A stretch of DNA of 64,000 nucleotides from the NCBI GenBank assembly GCA_900239685.1, contig OENT01000002.1, positions 62,001 through 126,000 of the forward strand, written 5' to 3'. A program made the translations under genes and the position numbers. The notes below the pieces were generated by a model. That model made no database searches and was not told the origin of the DNA. It saw only the letters and a list, made by a program, of their open reading frames with translations. Position 1 is the first letter of the stretch. Every line of letters begins with the position of its first letter. This DNA is from Rotaria macrura. Its lineage: Eukaryota; Rotifera; Eurotatoria; Philodinida; Philodinidae. Shown piece after piece: positions 25,177 through 36,123 of this stretch.

Positions 25177-26457
25177 ATGTCTTTCTATCAATCTCTTCGT
25201 GCCAATTGGCTTCCTCAAACAGTTTTTTATCAACGATTATTTTTACATTCAAAATTTTCAACAAAACTCATATCACATCATACATCATCTCATCGATCAA
25301 CTTCGCGTTTTTCACTTAAAATTTCTCGATTCCTATTTCTTAAACAGCGTATTAAATATGAGGCATCTAAAACAAGCACTCATCCATCATTAAATAATAC
25401 TTCTCATTCAAAAAGTGAATCAAGTAGACCTATGCACTTGTTGACACGAGGGTTTCTACATTCACTTGAACCAGGTTGATTTTTTTTGTATCTTATAATC
25501 TACTCAATAACATCATGCTCTAATTAAGAACATCGAAGAATTCTTCGTGATGAATTAATTCATATGGACACTTTATCAAAAAAAATAACTTCAGCTAAAA
25601 TACGTCCTTCACAGCTCGCCATTGGTAAAAGAAAGTAATACATAAGTTATCTATTGCTTGCTTGAAAATAAAATATTCTAGTCTTCCTTGAAACTGGCCT
25701 ACCTTATATTGGTTTTGGTTTCGTCGATAACTTTGTCATGCTTGTTGCGGTAGTTTGAGATCAATTCTTCATATAAGTTTAATATCTTTTGTCCTATTCA
25801 GGGGGATTCTATTGAAACATTTTTTGGTGCTGCCTTTTGTATTTCTACGATGGCAGGTAAACGAATAGAGGAATTGAAAAAAAAGCAAAGAGAAAATTTG
25901 TGTCCGCTTCTCTTTTTGTTTGTTGAAGCCGCGGGTCTCGGAAATGCCATCAGTGATGTAATGGGAATTGGGTAAGAGACTTTAATTCGAAAGGATGTGT
26001 GGTTGTTTGAATAATTGAGGATTGTTCTTTTTTATGCAGTCTTGCGGATCGTATTGAAAGAATTTGTGGACGATTTTTAGCTTTATTCGGCATTGATTTA
26101 CCGAAACTAACGAGAGCTCAATGGGGATTACGATCTGTGCATGTTACACAATTATTCGTGAGATATATCTTAACTTTTTGTTCACGTCAATCAATTTTTC
26201 TTTTCTTTTATCTTGCTAATATTTAGGCAAAAGTTATCTGTATATTTTTGGGTAAGTGTGCATTATTACTTTCATTTTCTTAATTTTGCTTTTGTGTTTT
26301 CTTTTTTCGACAGGATGCATATTAGGTAACGGATATAAGTATTATAATTCATTTGAATCAAAAATCATTATTTCTACGTATGATAGGAATGTGTCCATTA
26401 CTTTTTCGTGATACTTCTGCAAAAAAGATTCAATCAATAGAAAACAATGAGGATTAA
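25177..26457 (+). CDS. TMEM65: TMEM65, inner mitochondrial membrane protein
   Basis: Nine exons agree in phase: 25177-25474, 25529-25624, 25682-25749, 25802-25856, 25929-25971, 26040-26157, 26227-26251, 26314-26325 and 26387-26457, giving 261 residues (human about 240). TMEM65 sits in the inner mitochondrial membrane, where it is linked to Na/Ca exchange. The start at 25177 gives a Ser/Arg/His/Lys-rich, acid-poor leader (MSFYQSLRANWLPQTVFYQR) fit for mitochondrial import; the frame is open further upstream, but only this ATG gives such a leader. Family motifs: YIGFGFVDNFVMLVAGDSIE, the Gly/Ala-rich segment FCISTMAAAGLGNAISDVMG with GIGLADRIE, and the last membrane segment AKVICIFLGCILGMCPLLF. 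Exon 8 is only 12 nt (codes CIL within GCILG). The gene faces the Cys-rich gene tail to tail, 363 bp apart. Confidence 0.93.
26314..26325 (+). other. TMEM65: 12-nt microexon of TMEM65
   Basis: Flanked by TTCGACAG at its 5' side and GTAACG at its 3' side. It adds four in-phase codons that restore the family sequence GCILGMCPL between the 25-nt exon 7 and exon 9. Without it the Gly-Cys-Ile-Leu-Gly run of the last membrane helix would be broken. Confidence 0.85.
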
Positions 26458-26820
26458 TCTCAACATGTTGTGAACGGTGAATATTTAGAAACTGAATAGA
26501 ATAGAATAATACGATTCATTTTGGTAGCATGCTTTTCTTCAATCAATCTGTATTATTTATATAGCTCACACTGGTTCTAGTCAGGCCTGTCTAATTTAAT
26601 TCGATACGTGAATCATACAACAACATCGAATTCCTTAATTTATCTATGTTTTGTTACTAATTCATGTTTTTCAATTATCATTTGTTAATCTCATGTAAAT
26701 ATTTCAATAAAATAGAAATATTTCAAGTGTTTATAAAGAAAAAACAGAATCAATAAGTTATATCAACGAAAAATCAATGCAAAAGAAATATTATGTATTG
26801 ATTTTTATTCCATGACATTG

Positions 26821-29800
26821 TCAAAAATAAACTAAACGAAAAAAAATTTCTACAGCTTGATTCAATTCTTGTTTAAAAATAGCATAAGTTACTAAACTAA
26901 TAAAAACAAAAATAAAGTTTGATGTTAAACAATCTATATGATTTTTAGATGGTTTAAGAAATTTTTTATAACATTTATGCAAAAATGTTTGAACTTGTAA
27001 AACTTGCTCGTCATTGGATAACATATTTTGACATTTCACTCTCAATGGTGTTAAGCAATGAATATATTGAAATGCATGATGGCACACTGTTCGATCTACT
27101 ATTAATAATGATCGGTTCCAATATCCGCATGATTCTCTAAGAACGTTTTTTCGACAATGATATTCAATAGCTTGTGTTGTTCGACGGTGTTTGTGTTTAC
27201 GTCGACGAGGTTTCTTTGTTGTTGTATGTCGTGGACGTGGAAGTCGTCTTGGAATTTTTATTTGATCATAAAGATCATGACAACCATGAGCTACTGCTTG
27301 TGTTAAATAAACTTTGAATGTTAACTTTAAAGTATCTGCAAAAGATAATAATACAATACTAATAGATAAATCGTGAGATATTTTAACAATCAATGTCTAT
27401 TGGAATAAAATTTTTTCAAGGAAATTTATTGTTTAATGTTTGATTTCAAGATTCTTGCAATTATTTTTAATTGATACTACAATAAAATTCATATGGATTT
27501 TCTCAAAGTATAAGATGGCATACTTTATTATATTCCATGAAAAAATTTAACTTATATCAGTACATCGATGATTTACAACCTCATATCATTGAAATCCAAG
27601 GCAAAGCCGTTAGATAGATAGATAGATACATATGTATTGAAAATAGGTTCAGTTCGAATATTTATGCCATCAATCATGACAAAATCCATAGGGAATTCTC
27701 AAAGATTGTTTGTGTCAGATCATCTATCGCGGCTAGAAGACTGTTTGTGTTGCAACATATTTGTACCTGCTGATGGGTACTGTTCGATCAATTGACCCGT
27801 AAATAAAGTTCAAATAGGAGCACGCGAAAACTCTGCAATAAATCAGTTGTCTATTCAAAATTACAACAAGAATCTGATCTAGACAATATATACAACTTTT
27901 GAAACTATGATTAGGCATCATATTTTCATAAATTGGCATAGTAGCTGAGCATTAAGGTTATCCTATTGCTAATTCAATATGATTACTTTCAGTACTATTT
28001 TGGTGGACTCATTTTTTTATATCGTATCTACCTATTTCTATGTATTCAATAAAGTATGTTTATGAAATAATGTTTATCCATTGTACACTCTCTTCTCTGT
28101 GATCTGTCCCTAGACGATATCTCTGATTCTTTACGGTTTCAGAGATATATACATTATCTATTGAAAAAGTGTGCTATGATGGAAACTAGATTTAAAAGTT
28201 TCATTGAATGGAAAATTCTTTTTAAATAAAATTATATGTTCGCCCTGTATAGTTATTCGATTAAAAAACATATTTTTTTCGAAGAAATTGGTTTCATCCT
28301 ATTCTTTACTATTATTCGAATAACCCATTGTACTATCTTGCTCAATTCGGTCAATTTTCTTTTTTCTAGAACTAGTTTTCGCTTTAGTTGTAAGTCTACT
28401 ACAGTTTGACGAGTCATGAATCGAAGAAATAAGGAAAATATCATTTTTCTTCGATTGGCCTCCAACTTATTTTCTACAAACGCAAATTATTTCAATTACA
28501 GTAGCATATTTCTTAGCTTCAATTCATTCATTCAATAAGAGTGAAATTCTTCAATGTTTAATAGAAGAAAAAAAAGATTTTATCTCATGAATAAAATACG
28601 CAATCAATTACAATAGTGTCTAGTAGCAGATAGAAGACATTAAACAATAGAGACGTTGATAATATTATTACTGAACTCTGGCTGAATAGTCCTAATTCCC
28701 GTTTCTATCTTAATCCAGTTCAACTTGATGAATGCTTTCATGAAAGAAAAAAAACAAGTGGCTTAACTAAACTTAGTATTATTGATGCTCATCCGAAAAC
28801 AAAATTTCTCATTTCCATGACTTAGCGCTACTAGAGGATATTTTAAGCCAATATGATGAGAATCGTATAAGATTCAGTTGAGTCCTAGGAGACTGGCGTC
28901 GAAGACAGCATGAGTAAAAAAGCATTCGAATCAATAATACCGAAGTCGACTCTAATTCAACTAGGTTGTTGAGCTTATTTTTCGGACGTTTTCAAAACAA
29001 CTTTCCTCTGATTTTTTTAATTGACAGCAATTGAGTGAATTAATTGACTCTGCACGATGTGTAAAGACTGTTTTATATCCATACTATAAATTGCAACAAT
29101 ATTACTGAGTATAAGAGGCACTCAATAATGATTGAAAAACATTTCTCTGTATGAAGTAAGTCAACAACGGCGTTTCCTTACTTTTATCATATATTTTTAT
29201 CAAGTGTAACTAGAAGATACAGATAAGAAAAAAGCTGAATAATTAGATTTAATACCGTATAGGATAGTGTTTATGGGGAGTCTTGTTTGATAAATCCAAT
29301 GTAAACAGAAAGGTACAGTTTAAAATCGACAATATCTATTCTATAAAAATTTATTTCTTCTCTGCATTTAGAAACCAACGATTTGAGGCTAAATTTAATC
29401 CTTTGTAACTTTTTCTTTGTGTACAGAACATTGATTAAAAGTGTATATTTCCTGCAAAGTATAGTACACGTTTCTGATTTGTTCAATTACTCGTGATAAC
29501 TTGTCAAGGAAAAAGTTCATATTTCGTATGTTTCGTGTTTAGACTATGACTTAGTTGTAAAAAAATGAGACGTTGAGCATCAATGTGCAAAATTACATTC
29601 TATCAACATCTTTCTGAAGAGATTTTCTTCTTTCACAAAACTACCGATCGAGACAATGAATAACAGCTATCAATTCGATTTAAACTAGAGCTGTTGAATA
29701 TGATGCCCAATACAATATTCATTTAGTTTATACAGACAAAACTTTGAAGTCATAAGCGTTTATTTATGTTGAGTAAATGAACATGACATAATTACCACAG

Positions 29801-30781
29801 ATGCTAACTTTTTAGTTTATATTACAAATACCTGAACTACACTAATAATCTGTTGAAATGAAAACAAGAACAACTCATACGAAACATATTTCTTTACTGG
29901 GTTTTTTTCCATAGCAATCAGTTTGTGCTTTAAACTGAAGAATGACGGGCTTGAAATCGAAAACTTTGTTTCTTCTTACATCTGCTAGTTTAATATATAG
30001 ATCAAATAGATGCATGAAAAAATGCAACAAAAGCATACTGTGTGGTCTAGTCCATCGTCCATTCCGTTTTTTTACAATGTCTTTGTTAAATTCGAATTTT
30101 GGATACCGATCTATGTATATACATATATATCTGAGAGTTCAATGATTGGATCGATTCATAATTGCATCGCTCAAGTTCTCTTGAAGGTTTTTGAAGTTAT
30201 TGCGTTAGATGAAATTAAGTTAAATTCTTTGACCTTAGATATATCTAAAGATTCATCTTGAAAAAAAATGAACTCAAATTCTTTTTCTTGAGAGTGTTTT
30301 AAACAACTCTGAAGTACATAGGAAAGAGAAATAGTTTTCTCTCACACGTAAACACACATCAAAGACTATGCATATGTAACAAAATGAATTGTAGAATACT
30401 GTCGACATTTATAAATGTTCTATTTCATTAAATTTCATTTTTCTTCTATACTGAAAAAATCGCAAAAGGAATTATTTATTTTGTGTCTGATCAAGTGAAA
30501 CAAATTTATCCTATGAATATAGAATTTAAAAGGTTTTTAACTGTGGAACTTTGAAGTATTGGATACTGTTTTTTTCATTATCTTTCGTGATTAAATATTG
30601 ATTAGTGATATATTGTAATTGAATAAAAGAAAACATTGACTATTGACCTACCTAGAGCTGGACCATATTCTTGAACTTCGGCACAATTTTCCAAGCGTCT
30701 ATTGACACAGTCGACATGTGTTTTAGCATCGCGACAAAATTCAGCAACATTTATTTTGATTGTAACTGGTGGTAACGGACA
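26821..30781 (-). CDS. Cys-rich secreted or membrane-anchored protein, 5'-incomplete
   Basis: Two minus-strand exons fit in phase 1: 30781-30652 and 27335-26821, with a 3.3-kb intron between. Together they give 214 residues. The N-terminal part has paired cysteines (CPLPPVTIKINVAEFCRDAK, DCVNRRLENCAEV), the middle a basic Pro/Arg/Lys-rich stretch (RRLPRPRHTTTKKPRRRKH), then more cysteines (HCRKNVLRESCGYW, CHHAFQYIHCLTPLRVKC) and a hydrophobic segment close to the end (FIFVFISLVTYAIF). The pattern is that of an extracellular disulphide-bonded domain with a C-terminal anchor. A signal-peptide exon is expected upstream of 30781 but was not identified. I do not recognise the family. The long intron holds a decayed coding fragment at 28643-28881. 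Confidence 0.7.
27336..30651. other. Long intron of the Cys-rich gene
   Basis: No complete gene is seen inside it. The open frames at 27733-27939, 28253-28465, 29271-29486 and 29942-30261 look like chance. A possible coding remnant is annotated at 28643-28881. A GATA run lies near 27612. Confidence 0.45.
28643..28881 (+). pseudogene. Decayed coding fragment, family unknown
   Basis: The frame from about 28643 to 28825 reads like real protein (DVDNIITELWLNSPNSRFYL, then NPVQLDECFHERKKTSGLTK and LSIIDAHPKTKFLISM) before TAG. The adjoining frame continues LALLEDILSQYDENRIRF to TGA at 28879-28881, so a one-base shift plus stops seem to have broken a coding exon. It has no splice partner here and lies on + inside an intron of the minus-strand gene. 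I do not recognise the family. Confidence 0.4.
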
Positions 30782-31388
30782 CTTTTAAATTAAATGTAAG
30801 AGATATTATTAAGCATAAGACAAACAAGAACAAATAGGAAACAATATTTTATACTTTATTATAAAAAAATATATCGCATGAACCATAGATAAATACATTT
30901 GCGTTCATTAATAAGAGTAAAAAACACTCTATACTAATAATTTCATACATGTATTCGCTGTCTCCATTCAAGATAAAAATAAATAAACTAGACAACAAGT
31001 CAAATATTGTGACATGATGTTCGTTTTCTTTATGTTAATCCTTATTTGTTTCGGGTCTTACGTAAAAGCAAACATATGGATTCGTTCAATTAAAATAAAA
31101 AGTTCATTTCCGTAATAAAACTTAGTGATTTGTCCTTTTCACATTCATTTCAAATTGTACGCCTTGTTATTCAGATTGAAACAAGTGACTCGATGTCAAA
31201 GGAAAGAGAGAAAAAAATCATGATCATTATAGAATAGCAAAAAAGAAAGAAATATACTAGAAAGAAAAACGCATAAAGACACAATGTTTTAACGAGTAGA
31301 TTTATTTTGATGTGCAAAAATAATAAAGGAAACAACTGTGACAATCATTTTGTTAATCACGATCTTCGTCATTCATACTACTTTCTCA
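30782..31388. promoter_or_regulatory. Intergenic space between two divergent genes
   Basis: Roughly 0.6 kb between the Cys-rich gene (-) and the membrane-protein gene (+). By position it should contain the promoter of the + gene and perhaps the first exon of the - gene. No specific motif could be named. Confidence 0.3.
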
Positions 31389-34300
31389 ATGTTGTCAAGT
31401 AGTATAATTATACTCGTGCTATTTTACGCTTGGACTCAATCTTCTGTTACGCATATATTTAAAATAAACGATTTCAATCGAAGATTGTGGAGTTATGATG
31501 ATAACATGTTTCATACAGATCAAGAAGAATTTCGAACAAAACTTCAGGAACATCGAACTATAAATAACTAGTATGTGAAATTTCTTGTTTTTTTTACTTC
31601 GGATTTTAAAAGAAAATGAAACGATATCTTGCTAACGGAGAAAGATTCATCAAACAATTCTTTGTCATGATAATGATTAGAAATGTTTCATCGATCGATT
31701 TGTTTTATTGTATACAGTTCAAACAGAGTACTATTATTTATTTTCAGATGAATGATTTCTCAAGTCGTTCTCTAGATAGTGCACCAAAGTGGCTTGCAAT
31801 AATTTATTAATAGTTGCTTTAATGTAACCATTATATTTTTCTTTCTTGTTTTCAAAATTTTCAAACTACTGCCTTCGAGCATTCAGGTTCTAATGCACTC
31901 CTTTTAGGAACATGAGCAATACAAATTTTCTTTTTTTGACATTTTATTGACATACATACATATTATGGAACTACCCAGCGCAACGAATCTAGAACATAAC
32001 AATCTTGTCATGACAATAGTTGTACTTTGTATAGAAAAAAAATGATTTTTATTCGTTTCACTTCTCTAGAAGATTTTCTCTCTATGTCTGAGCAGCTTCT
32101 AGCTCTTTCTCGCTCTCGGGTCTATAGCGTATGACACAATCTTAGAGAAGTATATCGCAATATCTGAAATATCATGCAAGTTTTGTTGAACAAAGCTAAT
32201 CGAGAATGTTTCGCATTCTATTAATACAGTGAAGTCAAAGTTCTTGTTTTCTAATTCAGACGTGTTTTTAGTAGTGTTAATTATTTCTGATGATGAAATC
32301 CTGCACTAATTGATGCTTATTCTATGATTCGATATCTTTAAATTGAAAGAAAGAAAAAAGAAGCATACGTTAAAGAGAATCGAAATTCCTATATTACTTC
32401 TGCTATTTCTATTAGATTCTAGCTGAAACAGAAAATTTGCCATTTCGTGTCGATTTCTTCATCATCTAACGCACTTAGAGCGTCTCATAACATTTTCAAC
32501 CCGATCGAATGCAATAGAGTGGAGTAATCATAGCGAAATAATAAAATTGTCCTACTCATTGTGAGGCAAACGTGTCTTAGAAGGTAACGTTGAGAAACTT
32601 CGACCTTAGAACATCCTTAGTTGTTACGTTTCGGCAGTGATGTATTGTAGAACTTGAAAGAATCTCAAAAAAAGTTCGAATCCTTGAATACCTGGACAAA
32701 TTATTCAAATAATTTTCATGTTTCTCATGCTATCATGAGAAAGACGATTGTTTCTAATTTGTATATGATGCAATCTTTTTCAAAGTGCTCATGATCACGT
32801 TGTAAGACTAAATAATTTGATGTCATCCTTTTTGTTTTATTTTTTCATGCTACATACTCATTAGAATTTTTTTCAAATTTTGTTTGCTCATTAGTATTAA
32901 CTGGCTTGACAATGAAATATTAACAGTGAAAAATGAAATAAAATTTATAAAAGATCAACTACCAATTATTATCCATAATCGAGAACAAGATGTAACATTT
33001 CAAAGAGATAATAACAGTAAAATTAATAAAATAGTATTATCGAAAAAAAATGAGACAAGACGAAATCTAATCAATCAACGAAATATTCATATAATAAATT
33101 TATTTTCACAAGAGACACTTCTCAATGATTATCTTCAAGATTTGACTGATATATATGTTATTTCACCACGAACAATAACAACCATTGAATGTATATCTGT
33201 GTTTATTGAGAAAAGTTGTGACAGAAAATATCTTTTCATAAAATTAACCAATGGCCGGATTGATACATATGAAATGAATAAACCAAAATTGTTGAAAGAA
33301 ACCTATTGGAACATGAATCAATCCTTGTCTATTTGGATTAGCACAGGAAAACAACTTGAATACTATCGTCGATTTGTTCGAGATGATTACATAAATGAAA
33401 CTGAAAAACTTAATCTACTGAACAAGATAAAACGTAAGTCGACTAAATAATGATTATTGAAACAAGACGAAAGTAATACTACTTTGAATCGACAAAAAAT
33501 AATTTATTCGAAATAGAAGAGAAATTTTTCATAATGATTCAACATCGTTTATGTCAGTAGAAACTTCTTTTAAGGAATTCATTCAATGACAATAGCAAAG
33601 AAAAATTGAAAACATTAATAAAGTTTGCTCTGTAGACTGAGATAAAAATAACACACATCAGCATCAATTCATAATTCCTTGTTTTAAAAAATCAATGAAA
33701 CGAATCTTACCTAAAAATAACATGTATGAATATATAGCAAGTTAAACGGATACAATCGATCTCAAAACACGAAAAGGCTTGACTATGTATCTATTTATAG
33801 ATAGCCTCTTCCATTCGATTCATCTCTAGAAAGTTAAAATAGGTAACCATCGCCCATTTAGTGTAACAAGTTTTTCATAGTCTCAATTTCATCTCGATCT
33901 TGTTGAATTTAGTTTACTTTATGTACTAGTCTTTTTAGTCTCGTCGATGTTCTTAACTAGTCTATCGAAAAATATCTTTCATTTTTTAAATTTTATCACC
34001 TGTAAAGTAATACTTAAAGAATCGGTCATCTTCATATATAAAAGTCACAAGCGAGCATTTTCCAGCCAGCTTTGTTTCAGATAATTCACTCATTCATATA
34101 CAGGGGTGCTACATTTGCTTTAATTTTTCAAAAAGTAAATCAATAAAGTAAATAAACTATTTACTTTACAGTTTCACCGTTTCCTAAATGATTAAAAACA
34201 TAATATTCAGAAAATATAAAATTCATTCAATCCAATAAACACTATAGAATGTACACTAGTGAAGTGATAGTAATAGGATAGAACGAGAAAAATTTTGATA

Positions 34301-35945
34301 GTGTAAAACAATCTAAAGTAATTACGTAGAACATATGTTACCCACGGTTTTACGGAATCGTGAAAACAATAGCATTGCTTCTACTCCATATCTTCTAAAC
34401 GCAAATTTTGGTCTAAATTTAAAATGAAGAAGAAATCTTTATAGAAATAGAATGGTAAAATTCTCAAACAAAGACTCTTTGAATTCCAAACAAAGTTGAA
34501 ATAGTAGATGATCTCTGATGAGACTTAACTTGAATGTTACTTTTAATAAACGTTCACCTTCGATTTCTACATATTAAACAAACGATGTCATTGAATTTGA
34601 TTTGTAAAAAATATCCTTATGGATTATTTCACAATATCTTACATAGCGTTATCGAAAACAACTCTTAATAGAAAAGGATGCAAAAACGGATAGCTATTGA
34701 AAGTATTATTTAGCTAAAAATCATGCAATAAAAATACTGATTTATAAAATTGTTTCAAATTGAATCAACAATTAATTTGATCGTGCAATGTCAGGGTTAA
34801 TCGAATTTGTTGTTACTTTCTTGCATGTTCTTTCGAATTATCATCTTTGAATATGTATCGTTGAAATTACAGCTATCAAAAGTATCAGATAGAAAAATTT
34901 ACATATGAATAGATCACTGATCGAAAGTACACGGGGCACAACCATATAATTTAGATCGTACGCTTATTTGTCGACTTTAATTAAATGTACTACTGTGAGC
35001 ATGAATGCGACTATGCGTTGTTCGTTTTAATCTACAATGATATGATAGTAGTCGGGATGTGTCTGATCTCTAGCTAATGTGGAAATATTCCATTTTTATT
35101 AATTTTCGACGAATCTATGTTGAATGAGATTTTACGTTCTAATTAGAAATTTCATAAATTATTTAGGTCGGCCACAATCAAAGAAAGATCATTTCTTCGA
35201 CACATTTATTTCAGTACTTCGTCTCAAGTATCATATCGATGCAGCAAGTCATTCATGTATATTAGAAGAATTGTTTGGCAGTATATATAGTATGTGTTTG
35301 ATTTGAAATCATCTCATTTAATTGTTTGCTATTCTTAATTGAAGCTTGTGATGGCCGTAAAATTTATTCTCATGAAATAAAATCCATATCGGATGGTAAT
35401 TGTAGATTTTTATTTTATGCCATTATTGTGAATGTAAGAATGTCTAAGATATTTTCTTAATGGCATGCAAAATAAAATTCTTTTATCATTAGACAAGCAC
35501 AGAAAAGCAAATTTATCCGATCGCAACCAATAATCATATATGGCATGGTCATCAAATATTTTTCCTCTATGATACTCATCCTCATCATATTCACGTCGAA
35601 GTAGTGACACACTGTGCGCAACATGAAGAAAAGCATGTCTCTAATTCTGGTGAAAAAGGAGTTAGAAAAAAACGTGATAAGTATGAAATATATCTGAGAA
35701 TTATAGCTATTATGTTTTCATTTTTAATATGTTTTTTCCTTCAATTTAGTGCAGTAAGTAAATCAGCACCAGTCAAGTATGTTAGCAGGAATTCTTCCAT
35801 AAAGACCTCACAAAATTATATTGTTTACGCTTTTATAACAAGTGTTTCCATGTTTGTATTATGTAATATTTACTCAAATCGTAAACAACAATCAACAGTA
35901 TACTTAGTAAAAAAACATTCAGTATCATCGCGTCGTGGACGATAA
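31389..35945 (+). CDS. Multi-exon membrane protein of unknown family
   Basis: Five exons fit in phase: 31389-31570, 32895-33433, 35167-35289, 35345-35433 and 35493-35945, giving 461 residues. Residues about 3-20 (SSSIIILVLFYAW) look like a signal anchor. The middle is charged and helical with little Cys (WLDNEILTVKNEIKFIKDQL; KRKSTK would follow if the GTAAGT donor at 33434 were not used, which would end the protein at 33450). Exons 3-5 hold LRLKYHIDAASHSCILEELF, SISDGNCRFLFYAI, and IFFLYDTHPHHIHVEVVTHC. The C-terminal 100 residues have two hydrophobic segments (IIAIMFSFLICFFLQF and YIVYAFITSVSMFVLCNIY) and a basic tail ending SSRRGR. The family is not recognised. DGNC recalls OTU proteases, but the spacing to the His-rich stretch is too short for one. 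Joining 33433 to 35167 rests only on phase and splice signals. Confidence 0.6.
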
Positions 35946-36123
35946 TTCATAGAATTTTATTTTTGAATAGCGAAAAAGAAAAAGAAAATTTTATTTTTAA
36001 ATAGGAATACTACTGCTTAATTAAACTACGAATACTTTTTCATGTAAATGTGATAAAGAAATAAAAAAAAACAGATATATCTGTTCAAGGAGCGGATGAT
36101 ATGCAAAGACAGAAAAGAAAATA
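35946..36123. other. Short tail-to-tail spacer
   Basis: 178 bp between the stop codons of the membrane protein (+) and POC5 (-). It is AT-rich and must serve as 3' UTR for both. Confidence 0.6.

Noticed and set aside
31338-31388. Upstream extension of the unknown membrane protein from a GTG at 31338
   Set aside because: Eukaryotic start at GTG is unlikely; the first in-frame ATG at 31389 already gives a good signal anchor.
32655-32685. GTTCGAATCC, similar to a tRNA B box
   Set aside because: No A box, acceptor stem or anticodon arm can be formed around it.
33434-33450. TAA at 33448-33450 as the end of the unknown membrane protein
   Set aside because: A strong GTAAGT donor at 33434 leads in phase to the exon at 35167. 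Kept as an alternative, not as the main model.
35345-35630. OTU-type deubiquitinase because of DGNC followed by a His-rich stretch
   Set aside because: In OTU proteases the Asp-Gly-Asn-Cys motif and the catalytic His are separated by 100 or more residues; here the gap is about 40 and the rest of the fold is not recognisable.
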